Part shown: piece by piece, positions 17,347 to 26,071 of the stretch
Layout of the letters: every line of letters starts with the position of its first letter
Numbering within the stretch: position 1 is the first letter of the stretch
Notes under the pieces: model-generated
Seen by the model: only the letters and a program-made list of their open reading frames with translations
Told to the model about the DNA's origin: nothing
Databases searched by the model: none
Program-made: the position numbers and the translations under genes
Source of the DNA: Photobacterium chitinilyticum
GTDB taxonomy: Bacteria; Pseudomonadota; Gammaproteobacteria; Enterobacterales; Vibrionaceae
Assembly (NCBI RefSeq): GCF_004104355.1
Contig: NZ_RJLM01000003.1
Location: 248,001-312,000, forward strand
Reading direction: 5' to 3'
Length of the DNA stretch: 64,000 bases

Positions 17347-17362
17347 GCTCAGCTCCCAGACA
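17331..17362. terminator. Hairpin overlapping the end of the CREST gene
   Basis: ATGTCTGGGA and TCCCAGACAT form a perfect 10-base stem around the stop codon. There is no good T-run, so it could be a weak terminator or mRNA 3' stabiliser between two convergent genes. Confidence 0.45.
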
Positions 17363-17390
17363 TACCGCCTTAAACAGGTTATACGAGAGG

Positions 17391-17654
17391 CTACTTCTCG
17401 CCGATGCCGCGGTGTTCTTTCTTTGCCAGGGTGATTTTTCCAAACCCTAGTTTTTTAAAATGGTTGTCTCTATAGTCCCTAACAGCCTTAGAGCCTGAAG
17501 ATACAGCTTCAACTTGCTGTTCCATTTTCAGAAACGCCGTCAGGTCAATACCCTCAGCTGCAGCTACAGCTTCATGAATCGAACGGTATTGATCGTAAGA
17601 GAATACCAGTTGCTTCTCTTGTTTCTTGTAGGTATAGATAATGGTGCGTGACAT
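17391..17654 (-). CDS. DUF2960 family protein
   Basis: An 87-residue soluble protein, MSRTIIYTYKKQEKQLVFSY at the start and SKAVRDYRDNHFKKLGFGKI in the second half, as in the Vibrionaceae/Shewanella family DUF2960. The function is not known to me. The alternating beta-like N terminus and charged helix suggest a small alpha/beta fold. It is convergent with the CREST gene. A GGAGGC-type ribosome site precedes the ATG. Confidence 0.75.
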   Translation of the reverse strand: MSRTIIYTYKKQEKQLVFSYDQYRSIHEAVAAAEGIDLTAFLKMEQQVEAVSSGSKAVRDYRDNHFKKLGFGKITLAKKEHRGIGEK

Positions 17655-17856
17655 AACGCCTCCAACAGCAAAAAAACAGCTTGGGAATTTACCCTAACTC
17701 ACACGATGATGGAAGAGGGATAACAACAATCACCTAACCCGCGTTAGAGATATAGCGGTGGCCAAAATTTTCATACACTCTCTTTTCCCACAGTTATACA
17801 CAGAAACAGTGGATAACTCGCAGACATAGCGCCATTTTGGTCACAATAAATTAACA

Positions 17857-18333
17857 CTAAAGCTCATTTGATTGAAAATAGTGAATAACCTGATTAGCAC
17901 TACCTCGCCAGACCAGCGACGGATCATGCTGTTCTTGCACAAATTTCCCATCAACTAATGCGTCAATCAACGCGACAACCTCACACTGGGCTTCACTCAG
18001 CTCGTCTAACACATACCCTGTCCACAACCATACATCTTTTCCTACACACTCCGCTCGCACACGCTGGATAAGCTTTAATACAGCGCCAAGATTGGCCGGA
18101 TGCAGAGGATCCCCTCCAGACAACGACAACCCTCGACGTTTAATTCGGGTATCGTTCAAATCTGAAATAATTTGATCTTCCATTTCCTGTGTAAATGAAT
18201 GGCCGCAATCTAAGCGCCATGTGTTTTTGTTATAGCATCCACGGCACTGGTGCTCACAACCTGACACAAACAAAGTACAGCGTGTCCCGGGACCATTGAC
18301 TACGTCAACAGGATAATAGTTAAGGTAATTCAT
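17857..18333 (-). CDS. nrdG: NrdG, anaerobic RNR-activating radical-SAM enzyme
   Basis: This 158-residue radical-SAM protein makes the glycyl radical on NrdD. The cluster motif is CEHQCRGCYN (CX3CX2C), and SGGDPLHPAN is the SAM-binding GGE-like loop. The start at 18333 gives MNYLNYYPVDVVNGPGTR, as in the family; the frame opens seven codons earlier without a better ribosome site. It follows nrdD, with a hairpin in between that could lower its expression relative to nrdD. Confidence 0.93.
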   Translation of the reverse strand: MNYLNYYPVDVVNGPGTRCTLFVSGCEHQCRGCYNKNTWRLDCGHSFTQEMEDQIISDLNDTRIKRRGLSLSGGDPLHPANLGAVLKLIQRVRAECVGKDVWLWTGYVLDELSEAQCEVVALIDALVDGKFVQEQHDPSLVWRGSANQVIHYFQSNEL

Positions 18334-18353
18334 TATCTTTCTCACCATAAACA

Positions 18354-18377
18354 AGAAGTGCCAATTAAGGCACTTCT
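18354..18377 (-). terminator. Intercistronic hairpin between nrdD and nrdG
   Basis: AGAAGTGCC and GGCACTTCT form a perfect 9-base stem with a 6-base loop, followed on the minus strand by only TGTTTA. It could be an attenuating or mRNA-stabilising structure rather than a full terminator. Confidence 0.55.
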
Positions 18378-18421
18378 CTATTCGTCGTCATGAAACGCTT
18401 AAGCTGCTATATCTAACAAGA

Positions 18422-20542
18422 TTACATATGCTTGACGCGACGCTTCACTTCTTCCTGCTTACCGAAGTTAAACGGACGTGCATCCGGGCTGCCCAAATAA
18501 CCACATACGCGACGCGTTACAGACACCTTCGATGGATCATGGTTACCACACTTCGGACAAGTAAAACCTTTGCTGGTACAGTCGAATTCGCCCATAAAGC
18601 CACATTCGTAGCATTCGTCAATCGGAGTATTGGTGCCGTAGTACGGTACTCGGCTATAGCTGTAATCCCACACGTTCTCCAGCGCTTCGACATTATGCTG
18701 GATATTCGGATACTCTCCATAACAAATAAATCCACCGCTGGTGATTTCGGGGTATGGCATTTCGAAATCAATCTTGTCGTAAGGATTTACTTTCTTTTCA
18801 ACATCCAGGTGGAAACTGTTTGTGTAATACCCCTTGTCTGTAACACCTTGAACAATACCAAACTCTTTGGTATCAATGGCACAAAAGCGGCTACACAAGT
18901 TTTCACTAGGCGTACTGTAAAGGCTGAAACCATAACCTGTTTCTTGCTTCCAGCTATTAGTGGCCTGCTTCAGATGCGTGACAATCGCAACCGCTTTTTG
19001 GCGTAATTCTTCACTGTCGAACACGTGCGTCTCTGTGCCGTAAAGCGCATTGATCGCCTCATGAATGCCGATATATCCAAGTGAAATGGATGCTCGGCCA
19101 TTCTTAAAGATTTCAGAGACATTATCATCTGGCTGCAGTCGGACACCACAGGCCCCTTCCATATACAGAATAGGAGCAACACGTGCCTTTACGCCTTCCA
19201 GGCGGCTAATGCGGGTTTCCAGTGCACGTCGGGCCAATGCCAGCCTTTCATCAAGCAAGCGATAAAATCGTGTTTCATCACCTTTGGCCAGCAATGCAAT
19301 ACGTGGCAAGTTCAAGCTAACAACACCCAAGTTGTTTCGCCCTTCATGAACCAGTTCACCATTTTCTTCATAGGCATCCAGGAAGCTACGACAACCCATC
19401 GGTGTTTTAAATGATCCTGTTACTTCAACCACCTTGTCATAGTTCAAGATATCTGGGTACATTCGCTTAGACGCACATTCTAATGCTAGTTTTTTGATGT
19501 CGTAGTTTGCATCGCCATCTTTATGGTTCAGCCCATCTCTAATTGCAAATACCAGCTTAGGGAAAACGGCTGTTTTACGGTTTTTGCCCAAACCCTCAAT
19601 ACGGTTTTTCAGTATAGATTGCTGGATCAAACGAGATTCCCATGACGTTCCCAGACCAAAGCCAAAAGTCACAAACGGTGTCTGTCCATTGGCAGTATGC
19701 AGTGTATTTACTTCATACTCCAAGGACTGGAAAGCATCGAAACATTCTTTGTCAGTACGGGCTTTCGCAAACGACTCCGGCTCGGCAATACCCCATTCTT
19801 GGGCTATCTCTAAATGCTTGTTAAAACTGACTGTAACATAAGGAGCAAGCACTTCGTCGATACGGTTGATCGTGGTACCACCATAGATGTGGCTGGCTAC
19901 CTGAGCAATAATCTGCGCAGTAACCGCAGTTGCCGTTGAAATTGACTTTGGTGTGTCAATTTCAGCATTTCCCATCTTAAAGCCGTGTGTCAACATGCCA
20001 TTCAAGTCTATCAGCATGCAGTTAAACATCGGGAAAAACGGTGAATAGTCCAGATCATGGAAATGAATATCGCCCAGTTCATGAGCCTTAACAATATCAC
20101 GAGGCAACAAGTGTTGTTTTGCGTAGTGCTTAGCAACAATCCCAGCAAGCAAATCACGCTGAGTCGGAATCACCTTGCTGTCTTTATTTGCATTTTCGTT
20201 GAGCAAAGAAGCATTGCTCTGTTCTATCAACCCTCGAATTTCACCATTAAGCTGGCTCTTTTTCTCACGAGCAAGATCACGGTCATGTCGATACTCGATA
20301 TAAGCACGGGCGACTTCTTTATGTGGGCCTACCATCAGGTGATTTTCGACCGCATCCTGAATCGCGTGAATATCGACTTCTTCAACAGACAAAAATTGAG
20401 AAAGTACACCGTCTGCTACCGACGCTGCATACGCCTCATTCATCGCTTCAACTGATTCGGCTGCGCTCAGTACCGCTTCTTTAATACGCTTGGTATTAAA
20501 CGGTACACGGCATCCATCACGCTTAATCACAACAGGTTTCAC
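18422..20542 (-). CDS. nrdD: NrdD, anaerobic (class III) ribonucleoside-triphosphate reductase
   Basis: This 706-residue glycyl-radical enzyme reduces ribonucleotides to deoxyribonucleotides without oxygen. It starts with an ATP-cone domain (VVIKRDGCRVPFNTKRIKEA). Near the C terminus are two CxxC zinc pairs (CYECGFMG, CPKCG) and the glycyl-radical loop RRVCGYLGSPDARPF. The GTG start at 20542 has GGAGC upstream and gives the expected first residues. nrdG lies directly downstream. An FNR-like site and a palindrome lie 60-125 bases upstream, matching anaerobic control. Confidence 0.96.
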   Translation of the reverse strand: MKPVVIKRDGCRVPFNTKRIKEAVLSAAESVEAMNEAYAASVADGVLSQFLSVEEVDIHAIQDAVENHLMVGPHKEVARAYIEYRHDRDLAREKKSQLNGEIRGLIEQSNASLLNENANKDSKVIPTQRDLLAGIVAKHYAKQHLLPRDIVKAHELGDIHFHDLDYSPFFPMFNCMLIDLNGMLTHGFKMGNAEIDTPKSISTATAVTAQIIAQVASHIYGGTTINRIDEVLAPYVTVSFNKHLEIAQEWGIAEPESFAKARTDKECFDAFQSLEYEVNTLHTANGQTPFVTFGFGLGTSWESRLIQQSILKNRIEGLGKNRKTAVFPKLVFAIRDGLNHKDGDANYDIKKLALECASKRMYPDILNYDKVVEVTGSFKTPMGCRSFLDAYEENGELVHEGRNNLGVVSLNLPRIALLAKGDETRFYRLLDERLALARRALETRISRLEGVKARVAPILYMEGACGVRLQPDDNVSEIFKNGRASISLGYIGIHEAINALYGTETHVFDSEELRQKAVAIVTHLKQATNSWKQETGYGFSLYSTPSENLCSRFCAIDTKEFGIVQGVTDKGYYTNSFHLDVEKKVNPYDKIDFEMPYPEITSGGFICYGEYPNIQHNVEALENVWDYSYSRVPYYGTNTPIDECYECGFMGEFDCTSKGFTCPKCGNHDPSKVSVTRRVCGYLGSPDARPFNFGKQEEVKRRVKHM

Positions 20543-20604
20543 ACGGGGCTCCTACGAAAATGACACTGTCACTTAAACACAAAATATAGGGTCTAGTGAT
20601 TTGG

Positions 20605-20628
20605 CTAATACAAGATGTGGTGTATTAG
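20605..20628. promoter_or_regulatory. Palindromic candidate operator upstream of nrdD
   Basis: CTAATACA (20605-20612) and TGTATTAG (20621-20628) are perfectly complementary around 8 bases. NrdR is one possible regulator, since NrdR boxes contain ACA...TGT halves, but the match is loose. Confidence 0.45.
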
Positions 20629-20651
20629 GCGAGAAATACGAAAAACAAACA

Positions 20652-20665
20652 TTGATCTAAATCAT
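20652..20665. promoter_or_regulatory. FNR-type binding site upstream of nrdD
   Basis: TTGATCTAAATCAT matches the FNR consensus TTGAT-N4-ATCAA at nine of ten defined bases. It lies about 110 bases before the nrdD start, in keeping with activation under anaerobiosis. Confidence 0.75.
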
Positions 20666-21007
20666 TTTTTTTAAAGGACAGTACAGGGAACAACCGATGA
20701 TTTTGAGCTCGTGCCAAAAAATGAATGTAAGCTTTTTTCTAAGCCTTTTTGTCAACAAATTTATTGTCTTCAATGCCTCTTTTTTAGAAAAATACTCCTT
20801 GCAAATAGACAAATCAGAGAGGTTGCTTTCACTTAGTAAAATCAGAATCGTTACCTTCTACCTAGCACCTTGTAACTGATAAGTCAGCCAGCAAAATGTA
20901 CTTCACCGCCCACTTCCAATATCGGTAAAAATATCAGAAGAAACCTCGTTTTCTGCTGGCGCCGATCATCTAATCGTCCCTATGCCCCCTCACGCGAATC
21001 ATTCCAA

Positions 21008-22009
21008 ATGCTCCTGAGACTGATAATCATCGTGTTACTATTTACTTTAATGATATTCCCGCAGTCACTAAGTAAAGATACTCACAGCACTCACACAACT
21101 GGAAGGCATCTCCAATCCAACCAACCTTCACTTCTCACGCTCGTTAGTTGGAATATGCAATGGTTAAGCGTTGCGAATAAGGAGACGTTCATTACAAGAA
21201 CCACCTCTGATTTCACGCAACTTGCTAGGATTCTGGCTGATCTGTCACCCGATATTCTGGCATTCCAAGAAGTAGATAGTATCAGTGCAATTGAGGCTTT
21301 GCTGCCTTCGTCCAAGTACAAGATCTTTCTATCTGACAGGCTCACATCCCCAAATGAAAAATTCGCAGGTATAAACCAGTTCACAGGATTTGCCATTAAG
21401 AATGGGCTACCAATCGACAATCCACCGGATCTCAAGGCACTTAATATAAGGCTCCATACAAGGAAAGATCACACCAGACAGGCAGGAAGACTCAGATACG
21501 GCAGTTACATCATTGTCCGAAAAGGAATGAAAAATGAACTGCACTTACTGAACATTCATTTAAAATCAGGCTGCTTTAGCGTCAAGAATAAGCCCAGTAG
21601 CAGATCATGCAGAACCCTCAGGAAACAAGCATCCGCGCTGACGACATGGATCCAGCAACGTTTGAATAACGATGAGGACTATATCGTATTGGGTGATTTC
21701 AATCACCGACTTAACAGTGAGCATCAATGGCTATTAACATCGTTAAACCAAAAACTGTCACTCCCCGCTTTTAATCTCACTGAAAATACCGATGCAGCCT
21801 GTCTGGCTCGTCACACCAAACGTAACGGTAGCAGGAAAAAACGACTTTATCGTTCACTTGTCGATCATGCTCTTGGTTCAGAGAAGGTTGCCAATTCTAT
21901 CAAGATGCATGGGCAAGTTTATCAGTACCAATACGCAACCGATGAGGTCGACAACTATCAGCTGTCCGATCACTGCCCATTGGTGATCAGCCTGCCCAGT
22001 TTAGAGTGA
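21008..22009 (+). CDS. Secreted endonuclease/exonuclease/phosphatase-family protein
   Basis: The protein (333 aa) has an N-terminal signal peptide or anchor (LRLIIIVLLFTLMIFPQ) and an EEP-fold domain. Marks of the fold are SWNMQWL (N), FQEVDS (metal Glu), LNIHLKSGCF, VLGDFNHRL (Asp/Asn) and LSDHCPLVIS with the catalytic His. The target may be DNA, RNA, a phosphoinositide or a sphingolipid. Two cysteine pairs in the middle suggest disulfides and a periplasmic or extracellular place of action. No operon partner is seen. Confidence 0.82.
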   Translation: MLLRLIIIVLLFTLMIFPQSLSKDTHSTHTTGRHLQSNQPSLLTLVSWNMQWLSVANKETFITRTTSDFTQLARILADLSPDILAFQEVDSISAIEALLPSSKYKIFLSDRLTSPNEKFAGINQFTGFAIKNGLPIDNPPDLKALNIRLHTRKDHTRQAGRLRYGSYIIVRKGMKNELHLLNIHLKSGCFSVKNKPSSRSCRTLRKQASALTTWIQQRLNNDEDYIVLGDFNHRLNSEHQWLLTSLNQKLSLPAFNLTENTDAACLARHTKRNGSRKKRLYRSLVDHALGSEKVANSIKMHGQVYQYQYATDEVDNYQLSDHCPLVISLPSLE

Positions 22010-22142
22010 TTTTTAATCACTCTTGGCTTGTTGGTGAGACGGTGATCTCTCTTTCATAAGAATGTCATTTGATCTTTGTACTATTAGCACTATAGATAGT
22101 AGTCAAGAGCACCTATCGTGTGAGGTAAATAATAGGATTAAT

Positions 22143-22271
22143 ATGGACGCGTTAAACCAATATACGTTTGTTGCGCCAACCGAAGATGAGCTCATGGTTG
22201 AGCAGCCTGATACGCTCTATCTCTCCGTTGACGATGACGAGCTAGCCAATGACATTATTGTACTAAGCTAA
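22143..22271 (+). CDS. Small acidic protein, 42 aa
   Basis: A tiny protein (MDALNQYTFVAPTEDELMVE at the start, ending ANDIIVLS) with very high Asp/Glu content. It has an AGGA ribosome site eight bases before the ATG, and a clear terminator follows, which is why I list it. The frame also opens 27 codons earlier at 22062 without a ribosome site. I do not recognise a family. It is convergent with the VpsR-type gene. Confidence 0.5.
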   Translation: MDALNQYTFVAPTEDELMVEQPDTLYLSVDDDELANDIIVLS

Positions 22272-22308
22272 CTCTACTTGATGTGATGAAATAGACTTAA
22301 CTGATCAT

Positions 22309-22336
22309 AAAAAAGCCCGATTTCTCGGGCTTTTTT
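22309..22336. terminator. Bidirectional terminator
   Basis: AAAAAAGCCCGA and TCGGGCTTTTTT form a classic hairpin with A and T tracts between the small acidic gene and the convergent VpsR-type gene. Confidence 0.88.
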
Positions 22337-22344
22337 AGTACAGG

Positions 22345-23688
22345 TTATTCTCGTATGTAGCCATTATTAAAATGTCTGACATCTGGCACGATATTGTGCT
22401 TGTTTAGTAAGCGATACATTGTTGCCCGTGAAACACCAAGATCTTTTGCTGCCGATGCTACCTGACCCCGGTGAGTCTCGAGTACAGCCACCAACACATC
22501 CTTCTCAGCCTCATCCTTAATATTCCTCAAGCTTTGCTTAAGGTTAGCTTTACTTGGCAAATCAAAATGTTCTGCACGCACTTCATTGCCTTCAGCCAAC
22601 AAAGCTGCACGCTTCACTTGGTTGATTAACTCCCGTACATTGCCAGGCCAACTATAACGCAACAGCAACTGCTTGGAGTCTTCAGAGAAAGATGCCGCCA
22701 TCGTACTGTATTCTCTGGCAAACTTGGTCAAAAATGTTTCAGCCAACAGGAAGATATCCGATCCACGTTCTCTCAGCGTCGGTACTTTAATGTGGAATAC
22801 ATTTAACCGATAGAACAACTCTTTACTAAATTCACCGCTAACAACGGCAGCTTCTAGATCGGCACTCGATGAAGCAATAATCCGCACATCGGAAGATGCA
22901 TCATCATCTAGCGACTCCCCCGCAGGGATCTGTAAATAGGAAAGAAGTTCATCTTGGAGTTCTTTGGATAACTCTTCAACATTGTCCAATAAAATAGTGC
23001 CATTGAACTGAGAGCCGTCCTCATTGGTGAAACTCCCATCGAGAAAAGCGATTTTCTCGTCATCTCTTGTTAGTGATCCGCAGTTCACAATAACAAAAGG
23101 GGCGTTCTTTCTCTTTGAAAGGTTATGAATTGATTTGGCAATCAACTCTTTACCGGTACCATTTTCACCAGTAAGAAAGACATTGACCTCGGTTAATGCA
23201 ACTCTCCTCACCATATCTCTGAGTTGTTTTATAGACTTGGAGTCACCGAATAAGCCCATATCATGCTGGGATGTTATCTCAACCCATGAGCTTGATTCTA
23301 TGTCAAGCATCCCTAGTTGGTGGCCAACTGTATCGAGTAAGTGGCTACCTGGAATCGGAACTGAAAAATAGTCGACACAAAAGTTATTAATAAACTGACA
23401 TATTGAATCAGTTTTTAATTGTTCTTTTTTGATAATCGCAATCCATTTCACTTGCTTAGTTTTATTTGCCCTTAAAGAAATGCTATTTAAGCTAAAATCA
23501 TTATTGCTTAAATCAACAATACAAATACATGGGCTAAACTCTTCCAGGATTGAGTCAGCCGTCCGTAGGTCATAGCAGCAATGGGTTTTCCAACCTGATT
23601 GTTCAAGAAGCGCAATCCAAGGTTCATAGTTACATCCAATTGCAACCAAACGACCATTAATTGATTTATTTTGACATTGAGCCACCAT
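22345..23688 (-). CDS. VpsR-type sigma54-like response regulator lacking GAFTGA
   Basis: This 447-residue protein follows V. cholerae VpsR, the c-di-GMP-responsive activator of biofilm genes. It has a degenerate receiver (CICIVDLSNNDFSLNS, with Asp59 where VpsR has its key Asp), the VpsR-like link SICQFINNFCVDYFSVPIP, an AAA+ domain (Walker A GENGTGKE, Walker B-like GTILLDNVEEL) and a Fis-type helix-turn-helix (AAKDLGVSRATMYRLLNK). The GAFTGA loop that contacts sigma54 is missing; IAFLDGSFTNEDGS stands in its place, as in VpsR, which works with sigma70. ATG 23688 has AAGGTG upstream. The adjacent amyloid-like cluster is a plausible target. Confidence 0.85.
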   Translation of the reverse strand: MVAQCQNKSINGRLVAIGCNYEPWIALLEQSGWKTHCCYDLRTADSILEEFSPCICIVDLSNNDFSLNSISLRANKTKQVKWIAIIKKEQLKTDSICQFINNFCVDYFSVPIPGSHLLDTVGHQLGMLDIESSSWVEITSQHDMGLFGDSKSIKQLRDMVRRVALTEVNVFLTGENGTGKELIAKSIHNLSKRKNAPFVIVNCGSLTRDDEKIAFLDGSFTNEDGSQFNGTILLDNVEELSKELQDELLSYLQIPAGESLDDDASSDVRIIASSSADLEAAVVSGEFSKELFYRLNVFHIKVPTLRERGSDIFLLAETFLTKFAREYSTMAASFSEDSKQLLLRYSWPGNVRELINQVKRAALLAEGNEVRAEHFDLPSKANLKQSLRNIKDEAEKDVLVAVLETHRGQVASAAKDLGVSRATMYRLLNKHNIVPDVRHFNNGYIRE

Positions 23689-23697
23689 CGAAGTCAC

Positions 23698-23965
23698 CTT
23701 CTATCAATGTGCATATTATTATTGATGTCTTAAAAATATAGGCAATAAACGACAGTTTTGCAGGGTATCAGATGTAAGAAATGTATTGAAAAGTTATTAC
23801 TTTAAAACATTGTGAAAAAGAGTCACTAATAATCAACCAGTTATTAAAAACAAAAACAACAATTAAATGCAGCTTTCTGCATGCAGATTAAGTTATCGAC
23901 AACAAAAAAGGTACAGTATTTATACTGCACCTCCTCAAATGACAAATTTTTACTATGAAAATAGT
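23698..23965. other. AT-rich intergenic region, regulator promoter and cluster terminator
   Basis: The gap holds the promoter of the VpsR-type gene and the terminator at 23903-23931. No gene is seen. GCAGCTTTCTGCATGCAG near 23871 has short inverted halves. Confidence 0.4.
23903..23931 (-). terminator. Terminator of the C39-linked secreted-protein operon
   Basis: On the minus strand GGTGCAGTATAAATACTGTA plus CC folds into a hairpin followed by six T. It ends the operon of the C39 peptidase and the 169-aa protein. Confidence 0.8.
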
Positions 23966-24475
23966 TTAATAGCCGCTATATAGAATAGAGTTCTCGAGTC
24001 GACTTTGATAAATTGACTGCTGGATAAAGCCATTAACATCAGCTTCTACATCCATTATCATTTGGGTATTAATCCTTGTTCCGTCATCAGAGTTCTGGAC
24101 AATAAACCCAGTACTACCTGAGCCTGGAGTTGCTGTATTAATATTATTACCACCTATAGAGATAAATTTTAACGGGTCCTCAAACTCTACTGTCTTATCT
24201 CCTGACTGGCTTACAAGCATACCATTGTTAATCGTAAAATCAGCTATATGTGTTGAAAGAATCGTTTCACCATTAACGGCTGTGCTCATTGTTAAGCCAA
24301 TATTAATGACATTTTCATTTATCGTGACAAAACCACCTCGTATCAATGACATTTCATTTTCAGACAGCGATGTTAATCCAAGCTCATCAATAGAGGGAAA
24401 GCTGATGGAAGCATTGGCCATAATAGCAGCACCTCCTATCACCGATGCGACGAAGATACGAGTTAACTTTTTCAT
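23966..24475 (-). CDS. Secreted protein with Sec signal and double-glycine-type leader
   Basis: This 169-residue protein starts with a Sec signal peptide (KLTRIFVASVIGGAAIMANA). Residues 37-48 read LSENEMSLIRGG, which fits the double-glycine leader pattern LSxxExxxIxGG cut by C39 peptidases, here on an exported protein rather than on an ABC-transported one. The mature part from residue 49 is rich in Asn, Ser, Thr and Ile with no cysteines, typical of beta-forming matrix proteins. It lies nine bases downstream of the C39 peptidase gene, so enzyme and likely substrate are co-transcribed. I do not recognise a named family. Confidence 0.75.
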   Translation of the reverse strand: MKKLTRIFVASVIGGAAIMANASISFPSIDELGLTSLSENEMSLIRGGFVTINENVINIGLTMSTAVNGETILSTHIADFTINNGMLVSQSGDKTVEFEDPLKFISIGGNNINTATPGSGSTGFIVQNSDDGTRINTQMIMDVEADVNGFIQQSIYQSRLENSILYSGY

Positions 24476-24483
24476 ACTAGCCT

Positions 24484-25158
24484 CTAATAATCGTTTGCAC
24501 CGGGTAGTGTGATACTAAACGTTGCAAGTGAATCTCTCGCTATCGCTTCTGATGACGGCGAAGGCGTATAGACATTATAATTCTCAGCAGTTATAAAGCT
24601 CTCACGGCCTTTTACTGCTTGGTTTTTCACTAATAAAACTGAACCCTTATAGTAGGTTTTAAAATCATCTATCGGCATCACGATTGTACCGCGAGATGGA
24701 TCACCGAGTATCACTTGGCTACTATTAATCCCTTTAATCACAACAAAGTGCATGTAACCATCAAAATTAACAATTGTTATTCCTGGAATTCTTATTTTAC
24801 TAAATTTTTCAAGAGGGATGTTATAGCCATTGGCATCCAACCCAATAGAAACCAGATAGTTTTTCATATCCAACATTGAGAAACCTTGCTTCTCAATTTT
24901 TTCTTTATTCCCATGTTCGAACATATATTTGAAAACATCATTCTCTGACGTTTCAAGATCATAGTGATAAGTAATTAAAGATGCGACAGCAGCAGAACCA
25001 CAACTAAAGTCATATTGTTGCCTATAGACATCACCAAATAACTTTTCTTGATAGCTTTTAACATTAACATTATAAGCTCCTCTACTTGGAAAGTAATCGA
25101 GGGCGTATATGCTGCTTGTCGCAAATAGGCCGATAGTAAACAATATTGATCTTTTCAT
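24484..25158 (-). CDS. Exported C39-family cysteine peptidase (FapD-like)
   Basis: The protein (224 aa) has a Sec signal (KRSILFTIGLFATSSIYA) and a stand-alone C39 peptidase domain with no ABC transporter attached. The triad is readable: Gln48 and Cys53 in QQYDFSCGSAAVASL, His137 in YMHFVVIKG, Asp153 in LGDPSRG. Such stand-alone, exported C39 enzymes occur in Fap amyloid operons (FapD). It should work in the periplasm. Its probable substrates are the two neighbouring proteins with RGG leader sites. No membrane helix follows the signal. Confidence 0.85.
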   Translation of the reverse strand: MKRSILFTIGLFATSSIYALDYFPSRGAYNVNVKSYQEKLFGDVYRQQYDFSCGSAAVASLITYHYDLETSENDVFKYMFEHGNKEKIEKQGFSMLDMKNYLVSIGLDANGYNIPLEKFSKIRIPGITIVNFDGYMHFVVIKGINSSQVILGDPSRGTIVMPIDDFKTYYKGSVLLVKNQAVKGRESFITAENYNVYTPSPSSEAIARDSLATFSITLPGANDY

Positions 25159-25291
25159 AATCTATACCGCTTTGGTTTCGTGGCCGTATTAATGCCGAGT
25201 CCATATTCGATGATGAATAAAATATAGCACTTGTGATAAACGATGAATTATCAAGTTTAATAATTACTGGCTTACCATACTCATGTTAAAG

Positions 25292-25312
25292 AAAGGGCCG
25301 TTTAGGCCCTTT
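25292..25312 (-). terminator. Terminator of the first QN-motif subunit gene
   Basis: AAAGGGCC and GGCCCTTT form an 8-base stem with a 5-base loop just past the stop at 25320; the minus-strand tail is CTTTAAC, so strength is uncertain. Confidence 0.6.
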
Positions 25313-25319
25313 ATCTAGC

Positions 25320-25898
25320 CTAGTAATCACCACCAGGGCTAACTACGCCCCCACCTGTGCCAACAAGCGCTGCATTTGTAGCTGATGTTTGCTGTACCAT
25401 AGAGTTATTACCGACATTTTGACCGGCAACATTAATACCAGATGCATCACCAAAAGCTCGGTTCATATTGTTGGTTTGCACCACGGTTACATCCGTTGGA
25501 TTCGAATGGCCTTTACAACATGCCCCGCCGTAGGTCACTTCGGCATCCATAACATGGCCATATAGTTTAGAATCAGCGAGATACGTATTGATCTCAACAT
25601 CGAGCTCTTTTTTCAAGGAGTTATCAACATCTTTATTTATTTCAGTGATCTCCTTGTAAACATTCCCGACGTTTTTAAGCTCAAGCGTGTCGTTATCCTT
25701 GTTTCCGACATTGCTTTTATAGAAATCTTTCGTAACCGTTAACTCTACATCTTTTGTGACATCTAAATTGCCACTATCTTCAATAGTGATATCACCATCG
25801 TGGCCGTAGCCATAGTCGTAGCTACTATCATAATCATCTGCAAGGGCTAACGGTGAAGCCACTAGTGCCGCAATCAGCATAATTTTATTTTTACGCAT
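25320..25898 (-). CDS. Amyloid-like secreted subunit with QN motif (copy 1)
   Basis: This 192-residue exported protein has a Sec signal (KNKIMLIAALVASPLALA), an Asp/Tyr/Gly-rich N terminus (DDYDSSYDYGYGHDGD), a charged Lys/Asp-rich middle, the motif EVTYGGACC, and a C-terminal unit ASGINVAGQNVGNNSMVQQ followed by Thr/Asn/Ala. That unit resembles the Gln/Asn motifs of Fap and curli subunits. Its paralog lies at 26489-27112. The start ATG at 25898 has GGAG at good spacing; the frame extends 20 codons upstream without a signal-peptide character. Amyloid formation is inferred, not shown. Confidence 0.75.
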   Translation of the reverse strand: MRKNKIMLIAALVASPLALADDYDSSYDYGYGHDGDITIEDSGNLDVTKDVELTVTKDFYKSNVGNKDNDTLELKNVGNVYKEITEINKDVDNSLKKELDVEINTYLADSKLYGHVMDAEVTYGGACCKGHSNPTDVTVVQTNNMNRAFGDASGINVAGQNVGNNSMVQQTSATNAALVGTGGGVVSPGGDY

Positions 25899-26071
25899 GA
25901 TATTACTCCAAAAATTATCAGTTCTTATTTTAATATCCGTGCATTTAAGCCACATCATTACTACTTATTTACAATCCTAATACCGAGCAATAAAACAGCT
26001 ATATAACAAAAGAAGCACTGTTATTTTGTCCTGCGAAACCAAATCCAACTCTAATTATAGATTTTTTGGTC

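Larger units (their letters stand above)
20543..21007. other. 465-base intergenic region with nrdD control sites
   Basis: The left part carries the nrdD promoter with the palindrome at 20605-20628 and the FNR-like site at 20652-20665. The right part, up to the secreted nuclease-like gene, is AT-rich; I see no convincing gene in it. Confidence 0.6.

Noticed and set aside
20697-20879. 60-codon open frame between nrdD and the nuclease-like gene
   Set aside because: No ribosome site, no terminator and low-complexity AT-rich composition make it unlikely to be a gene.
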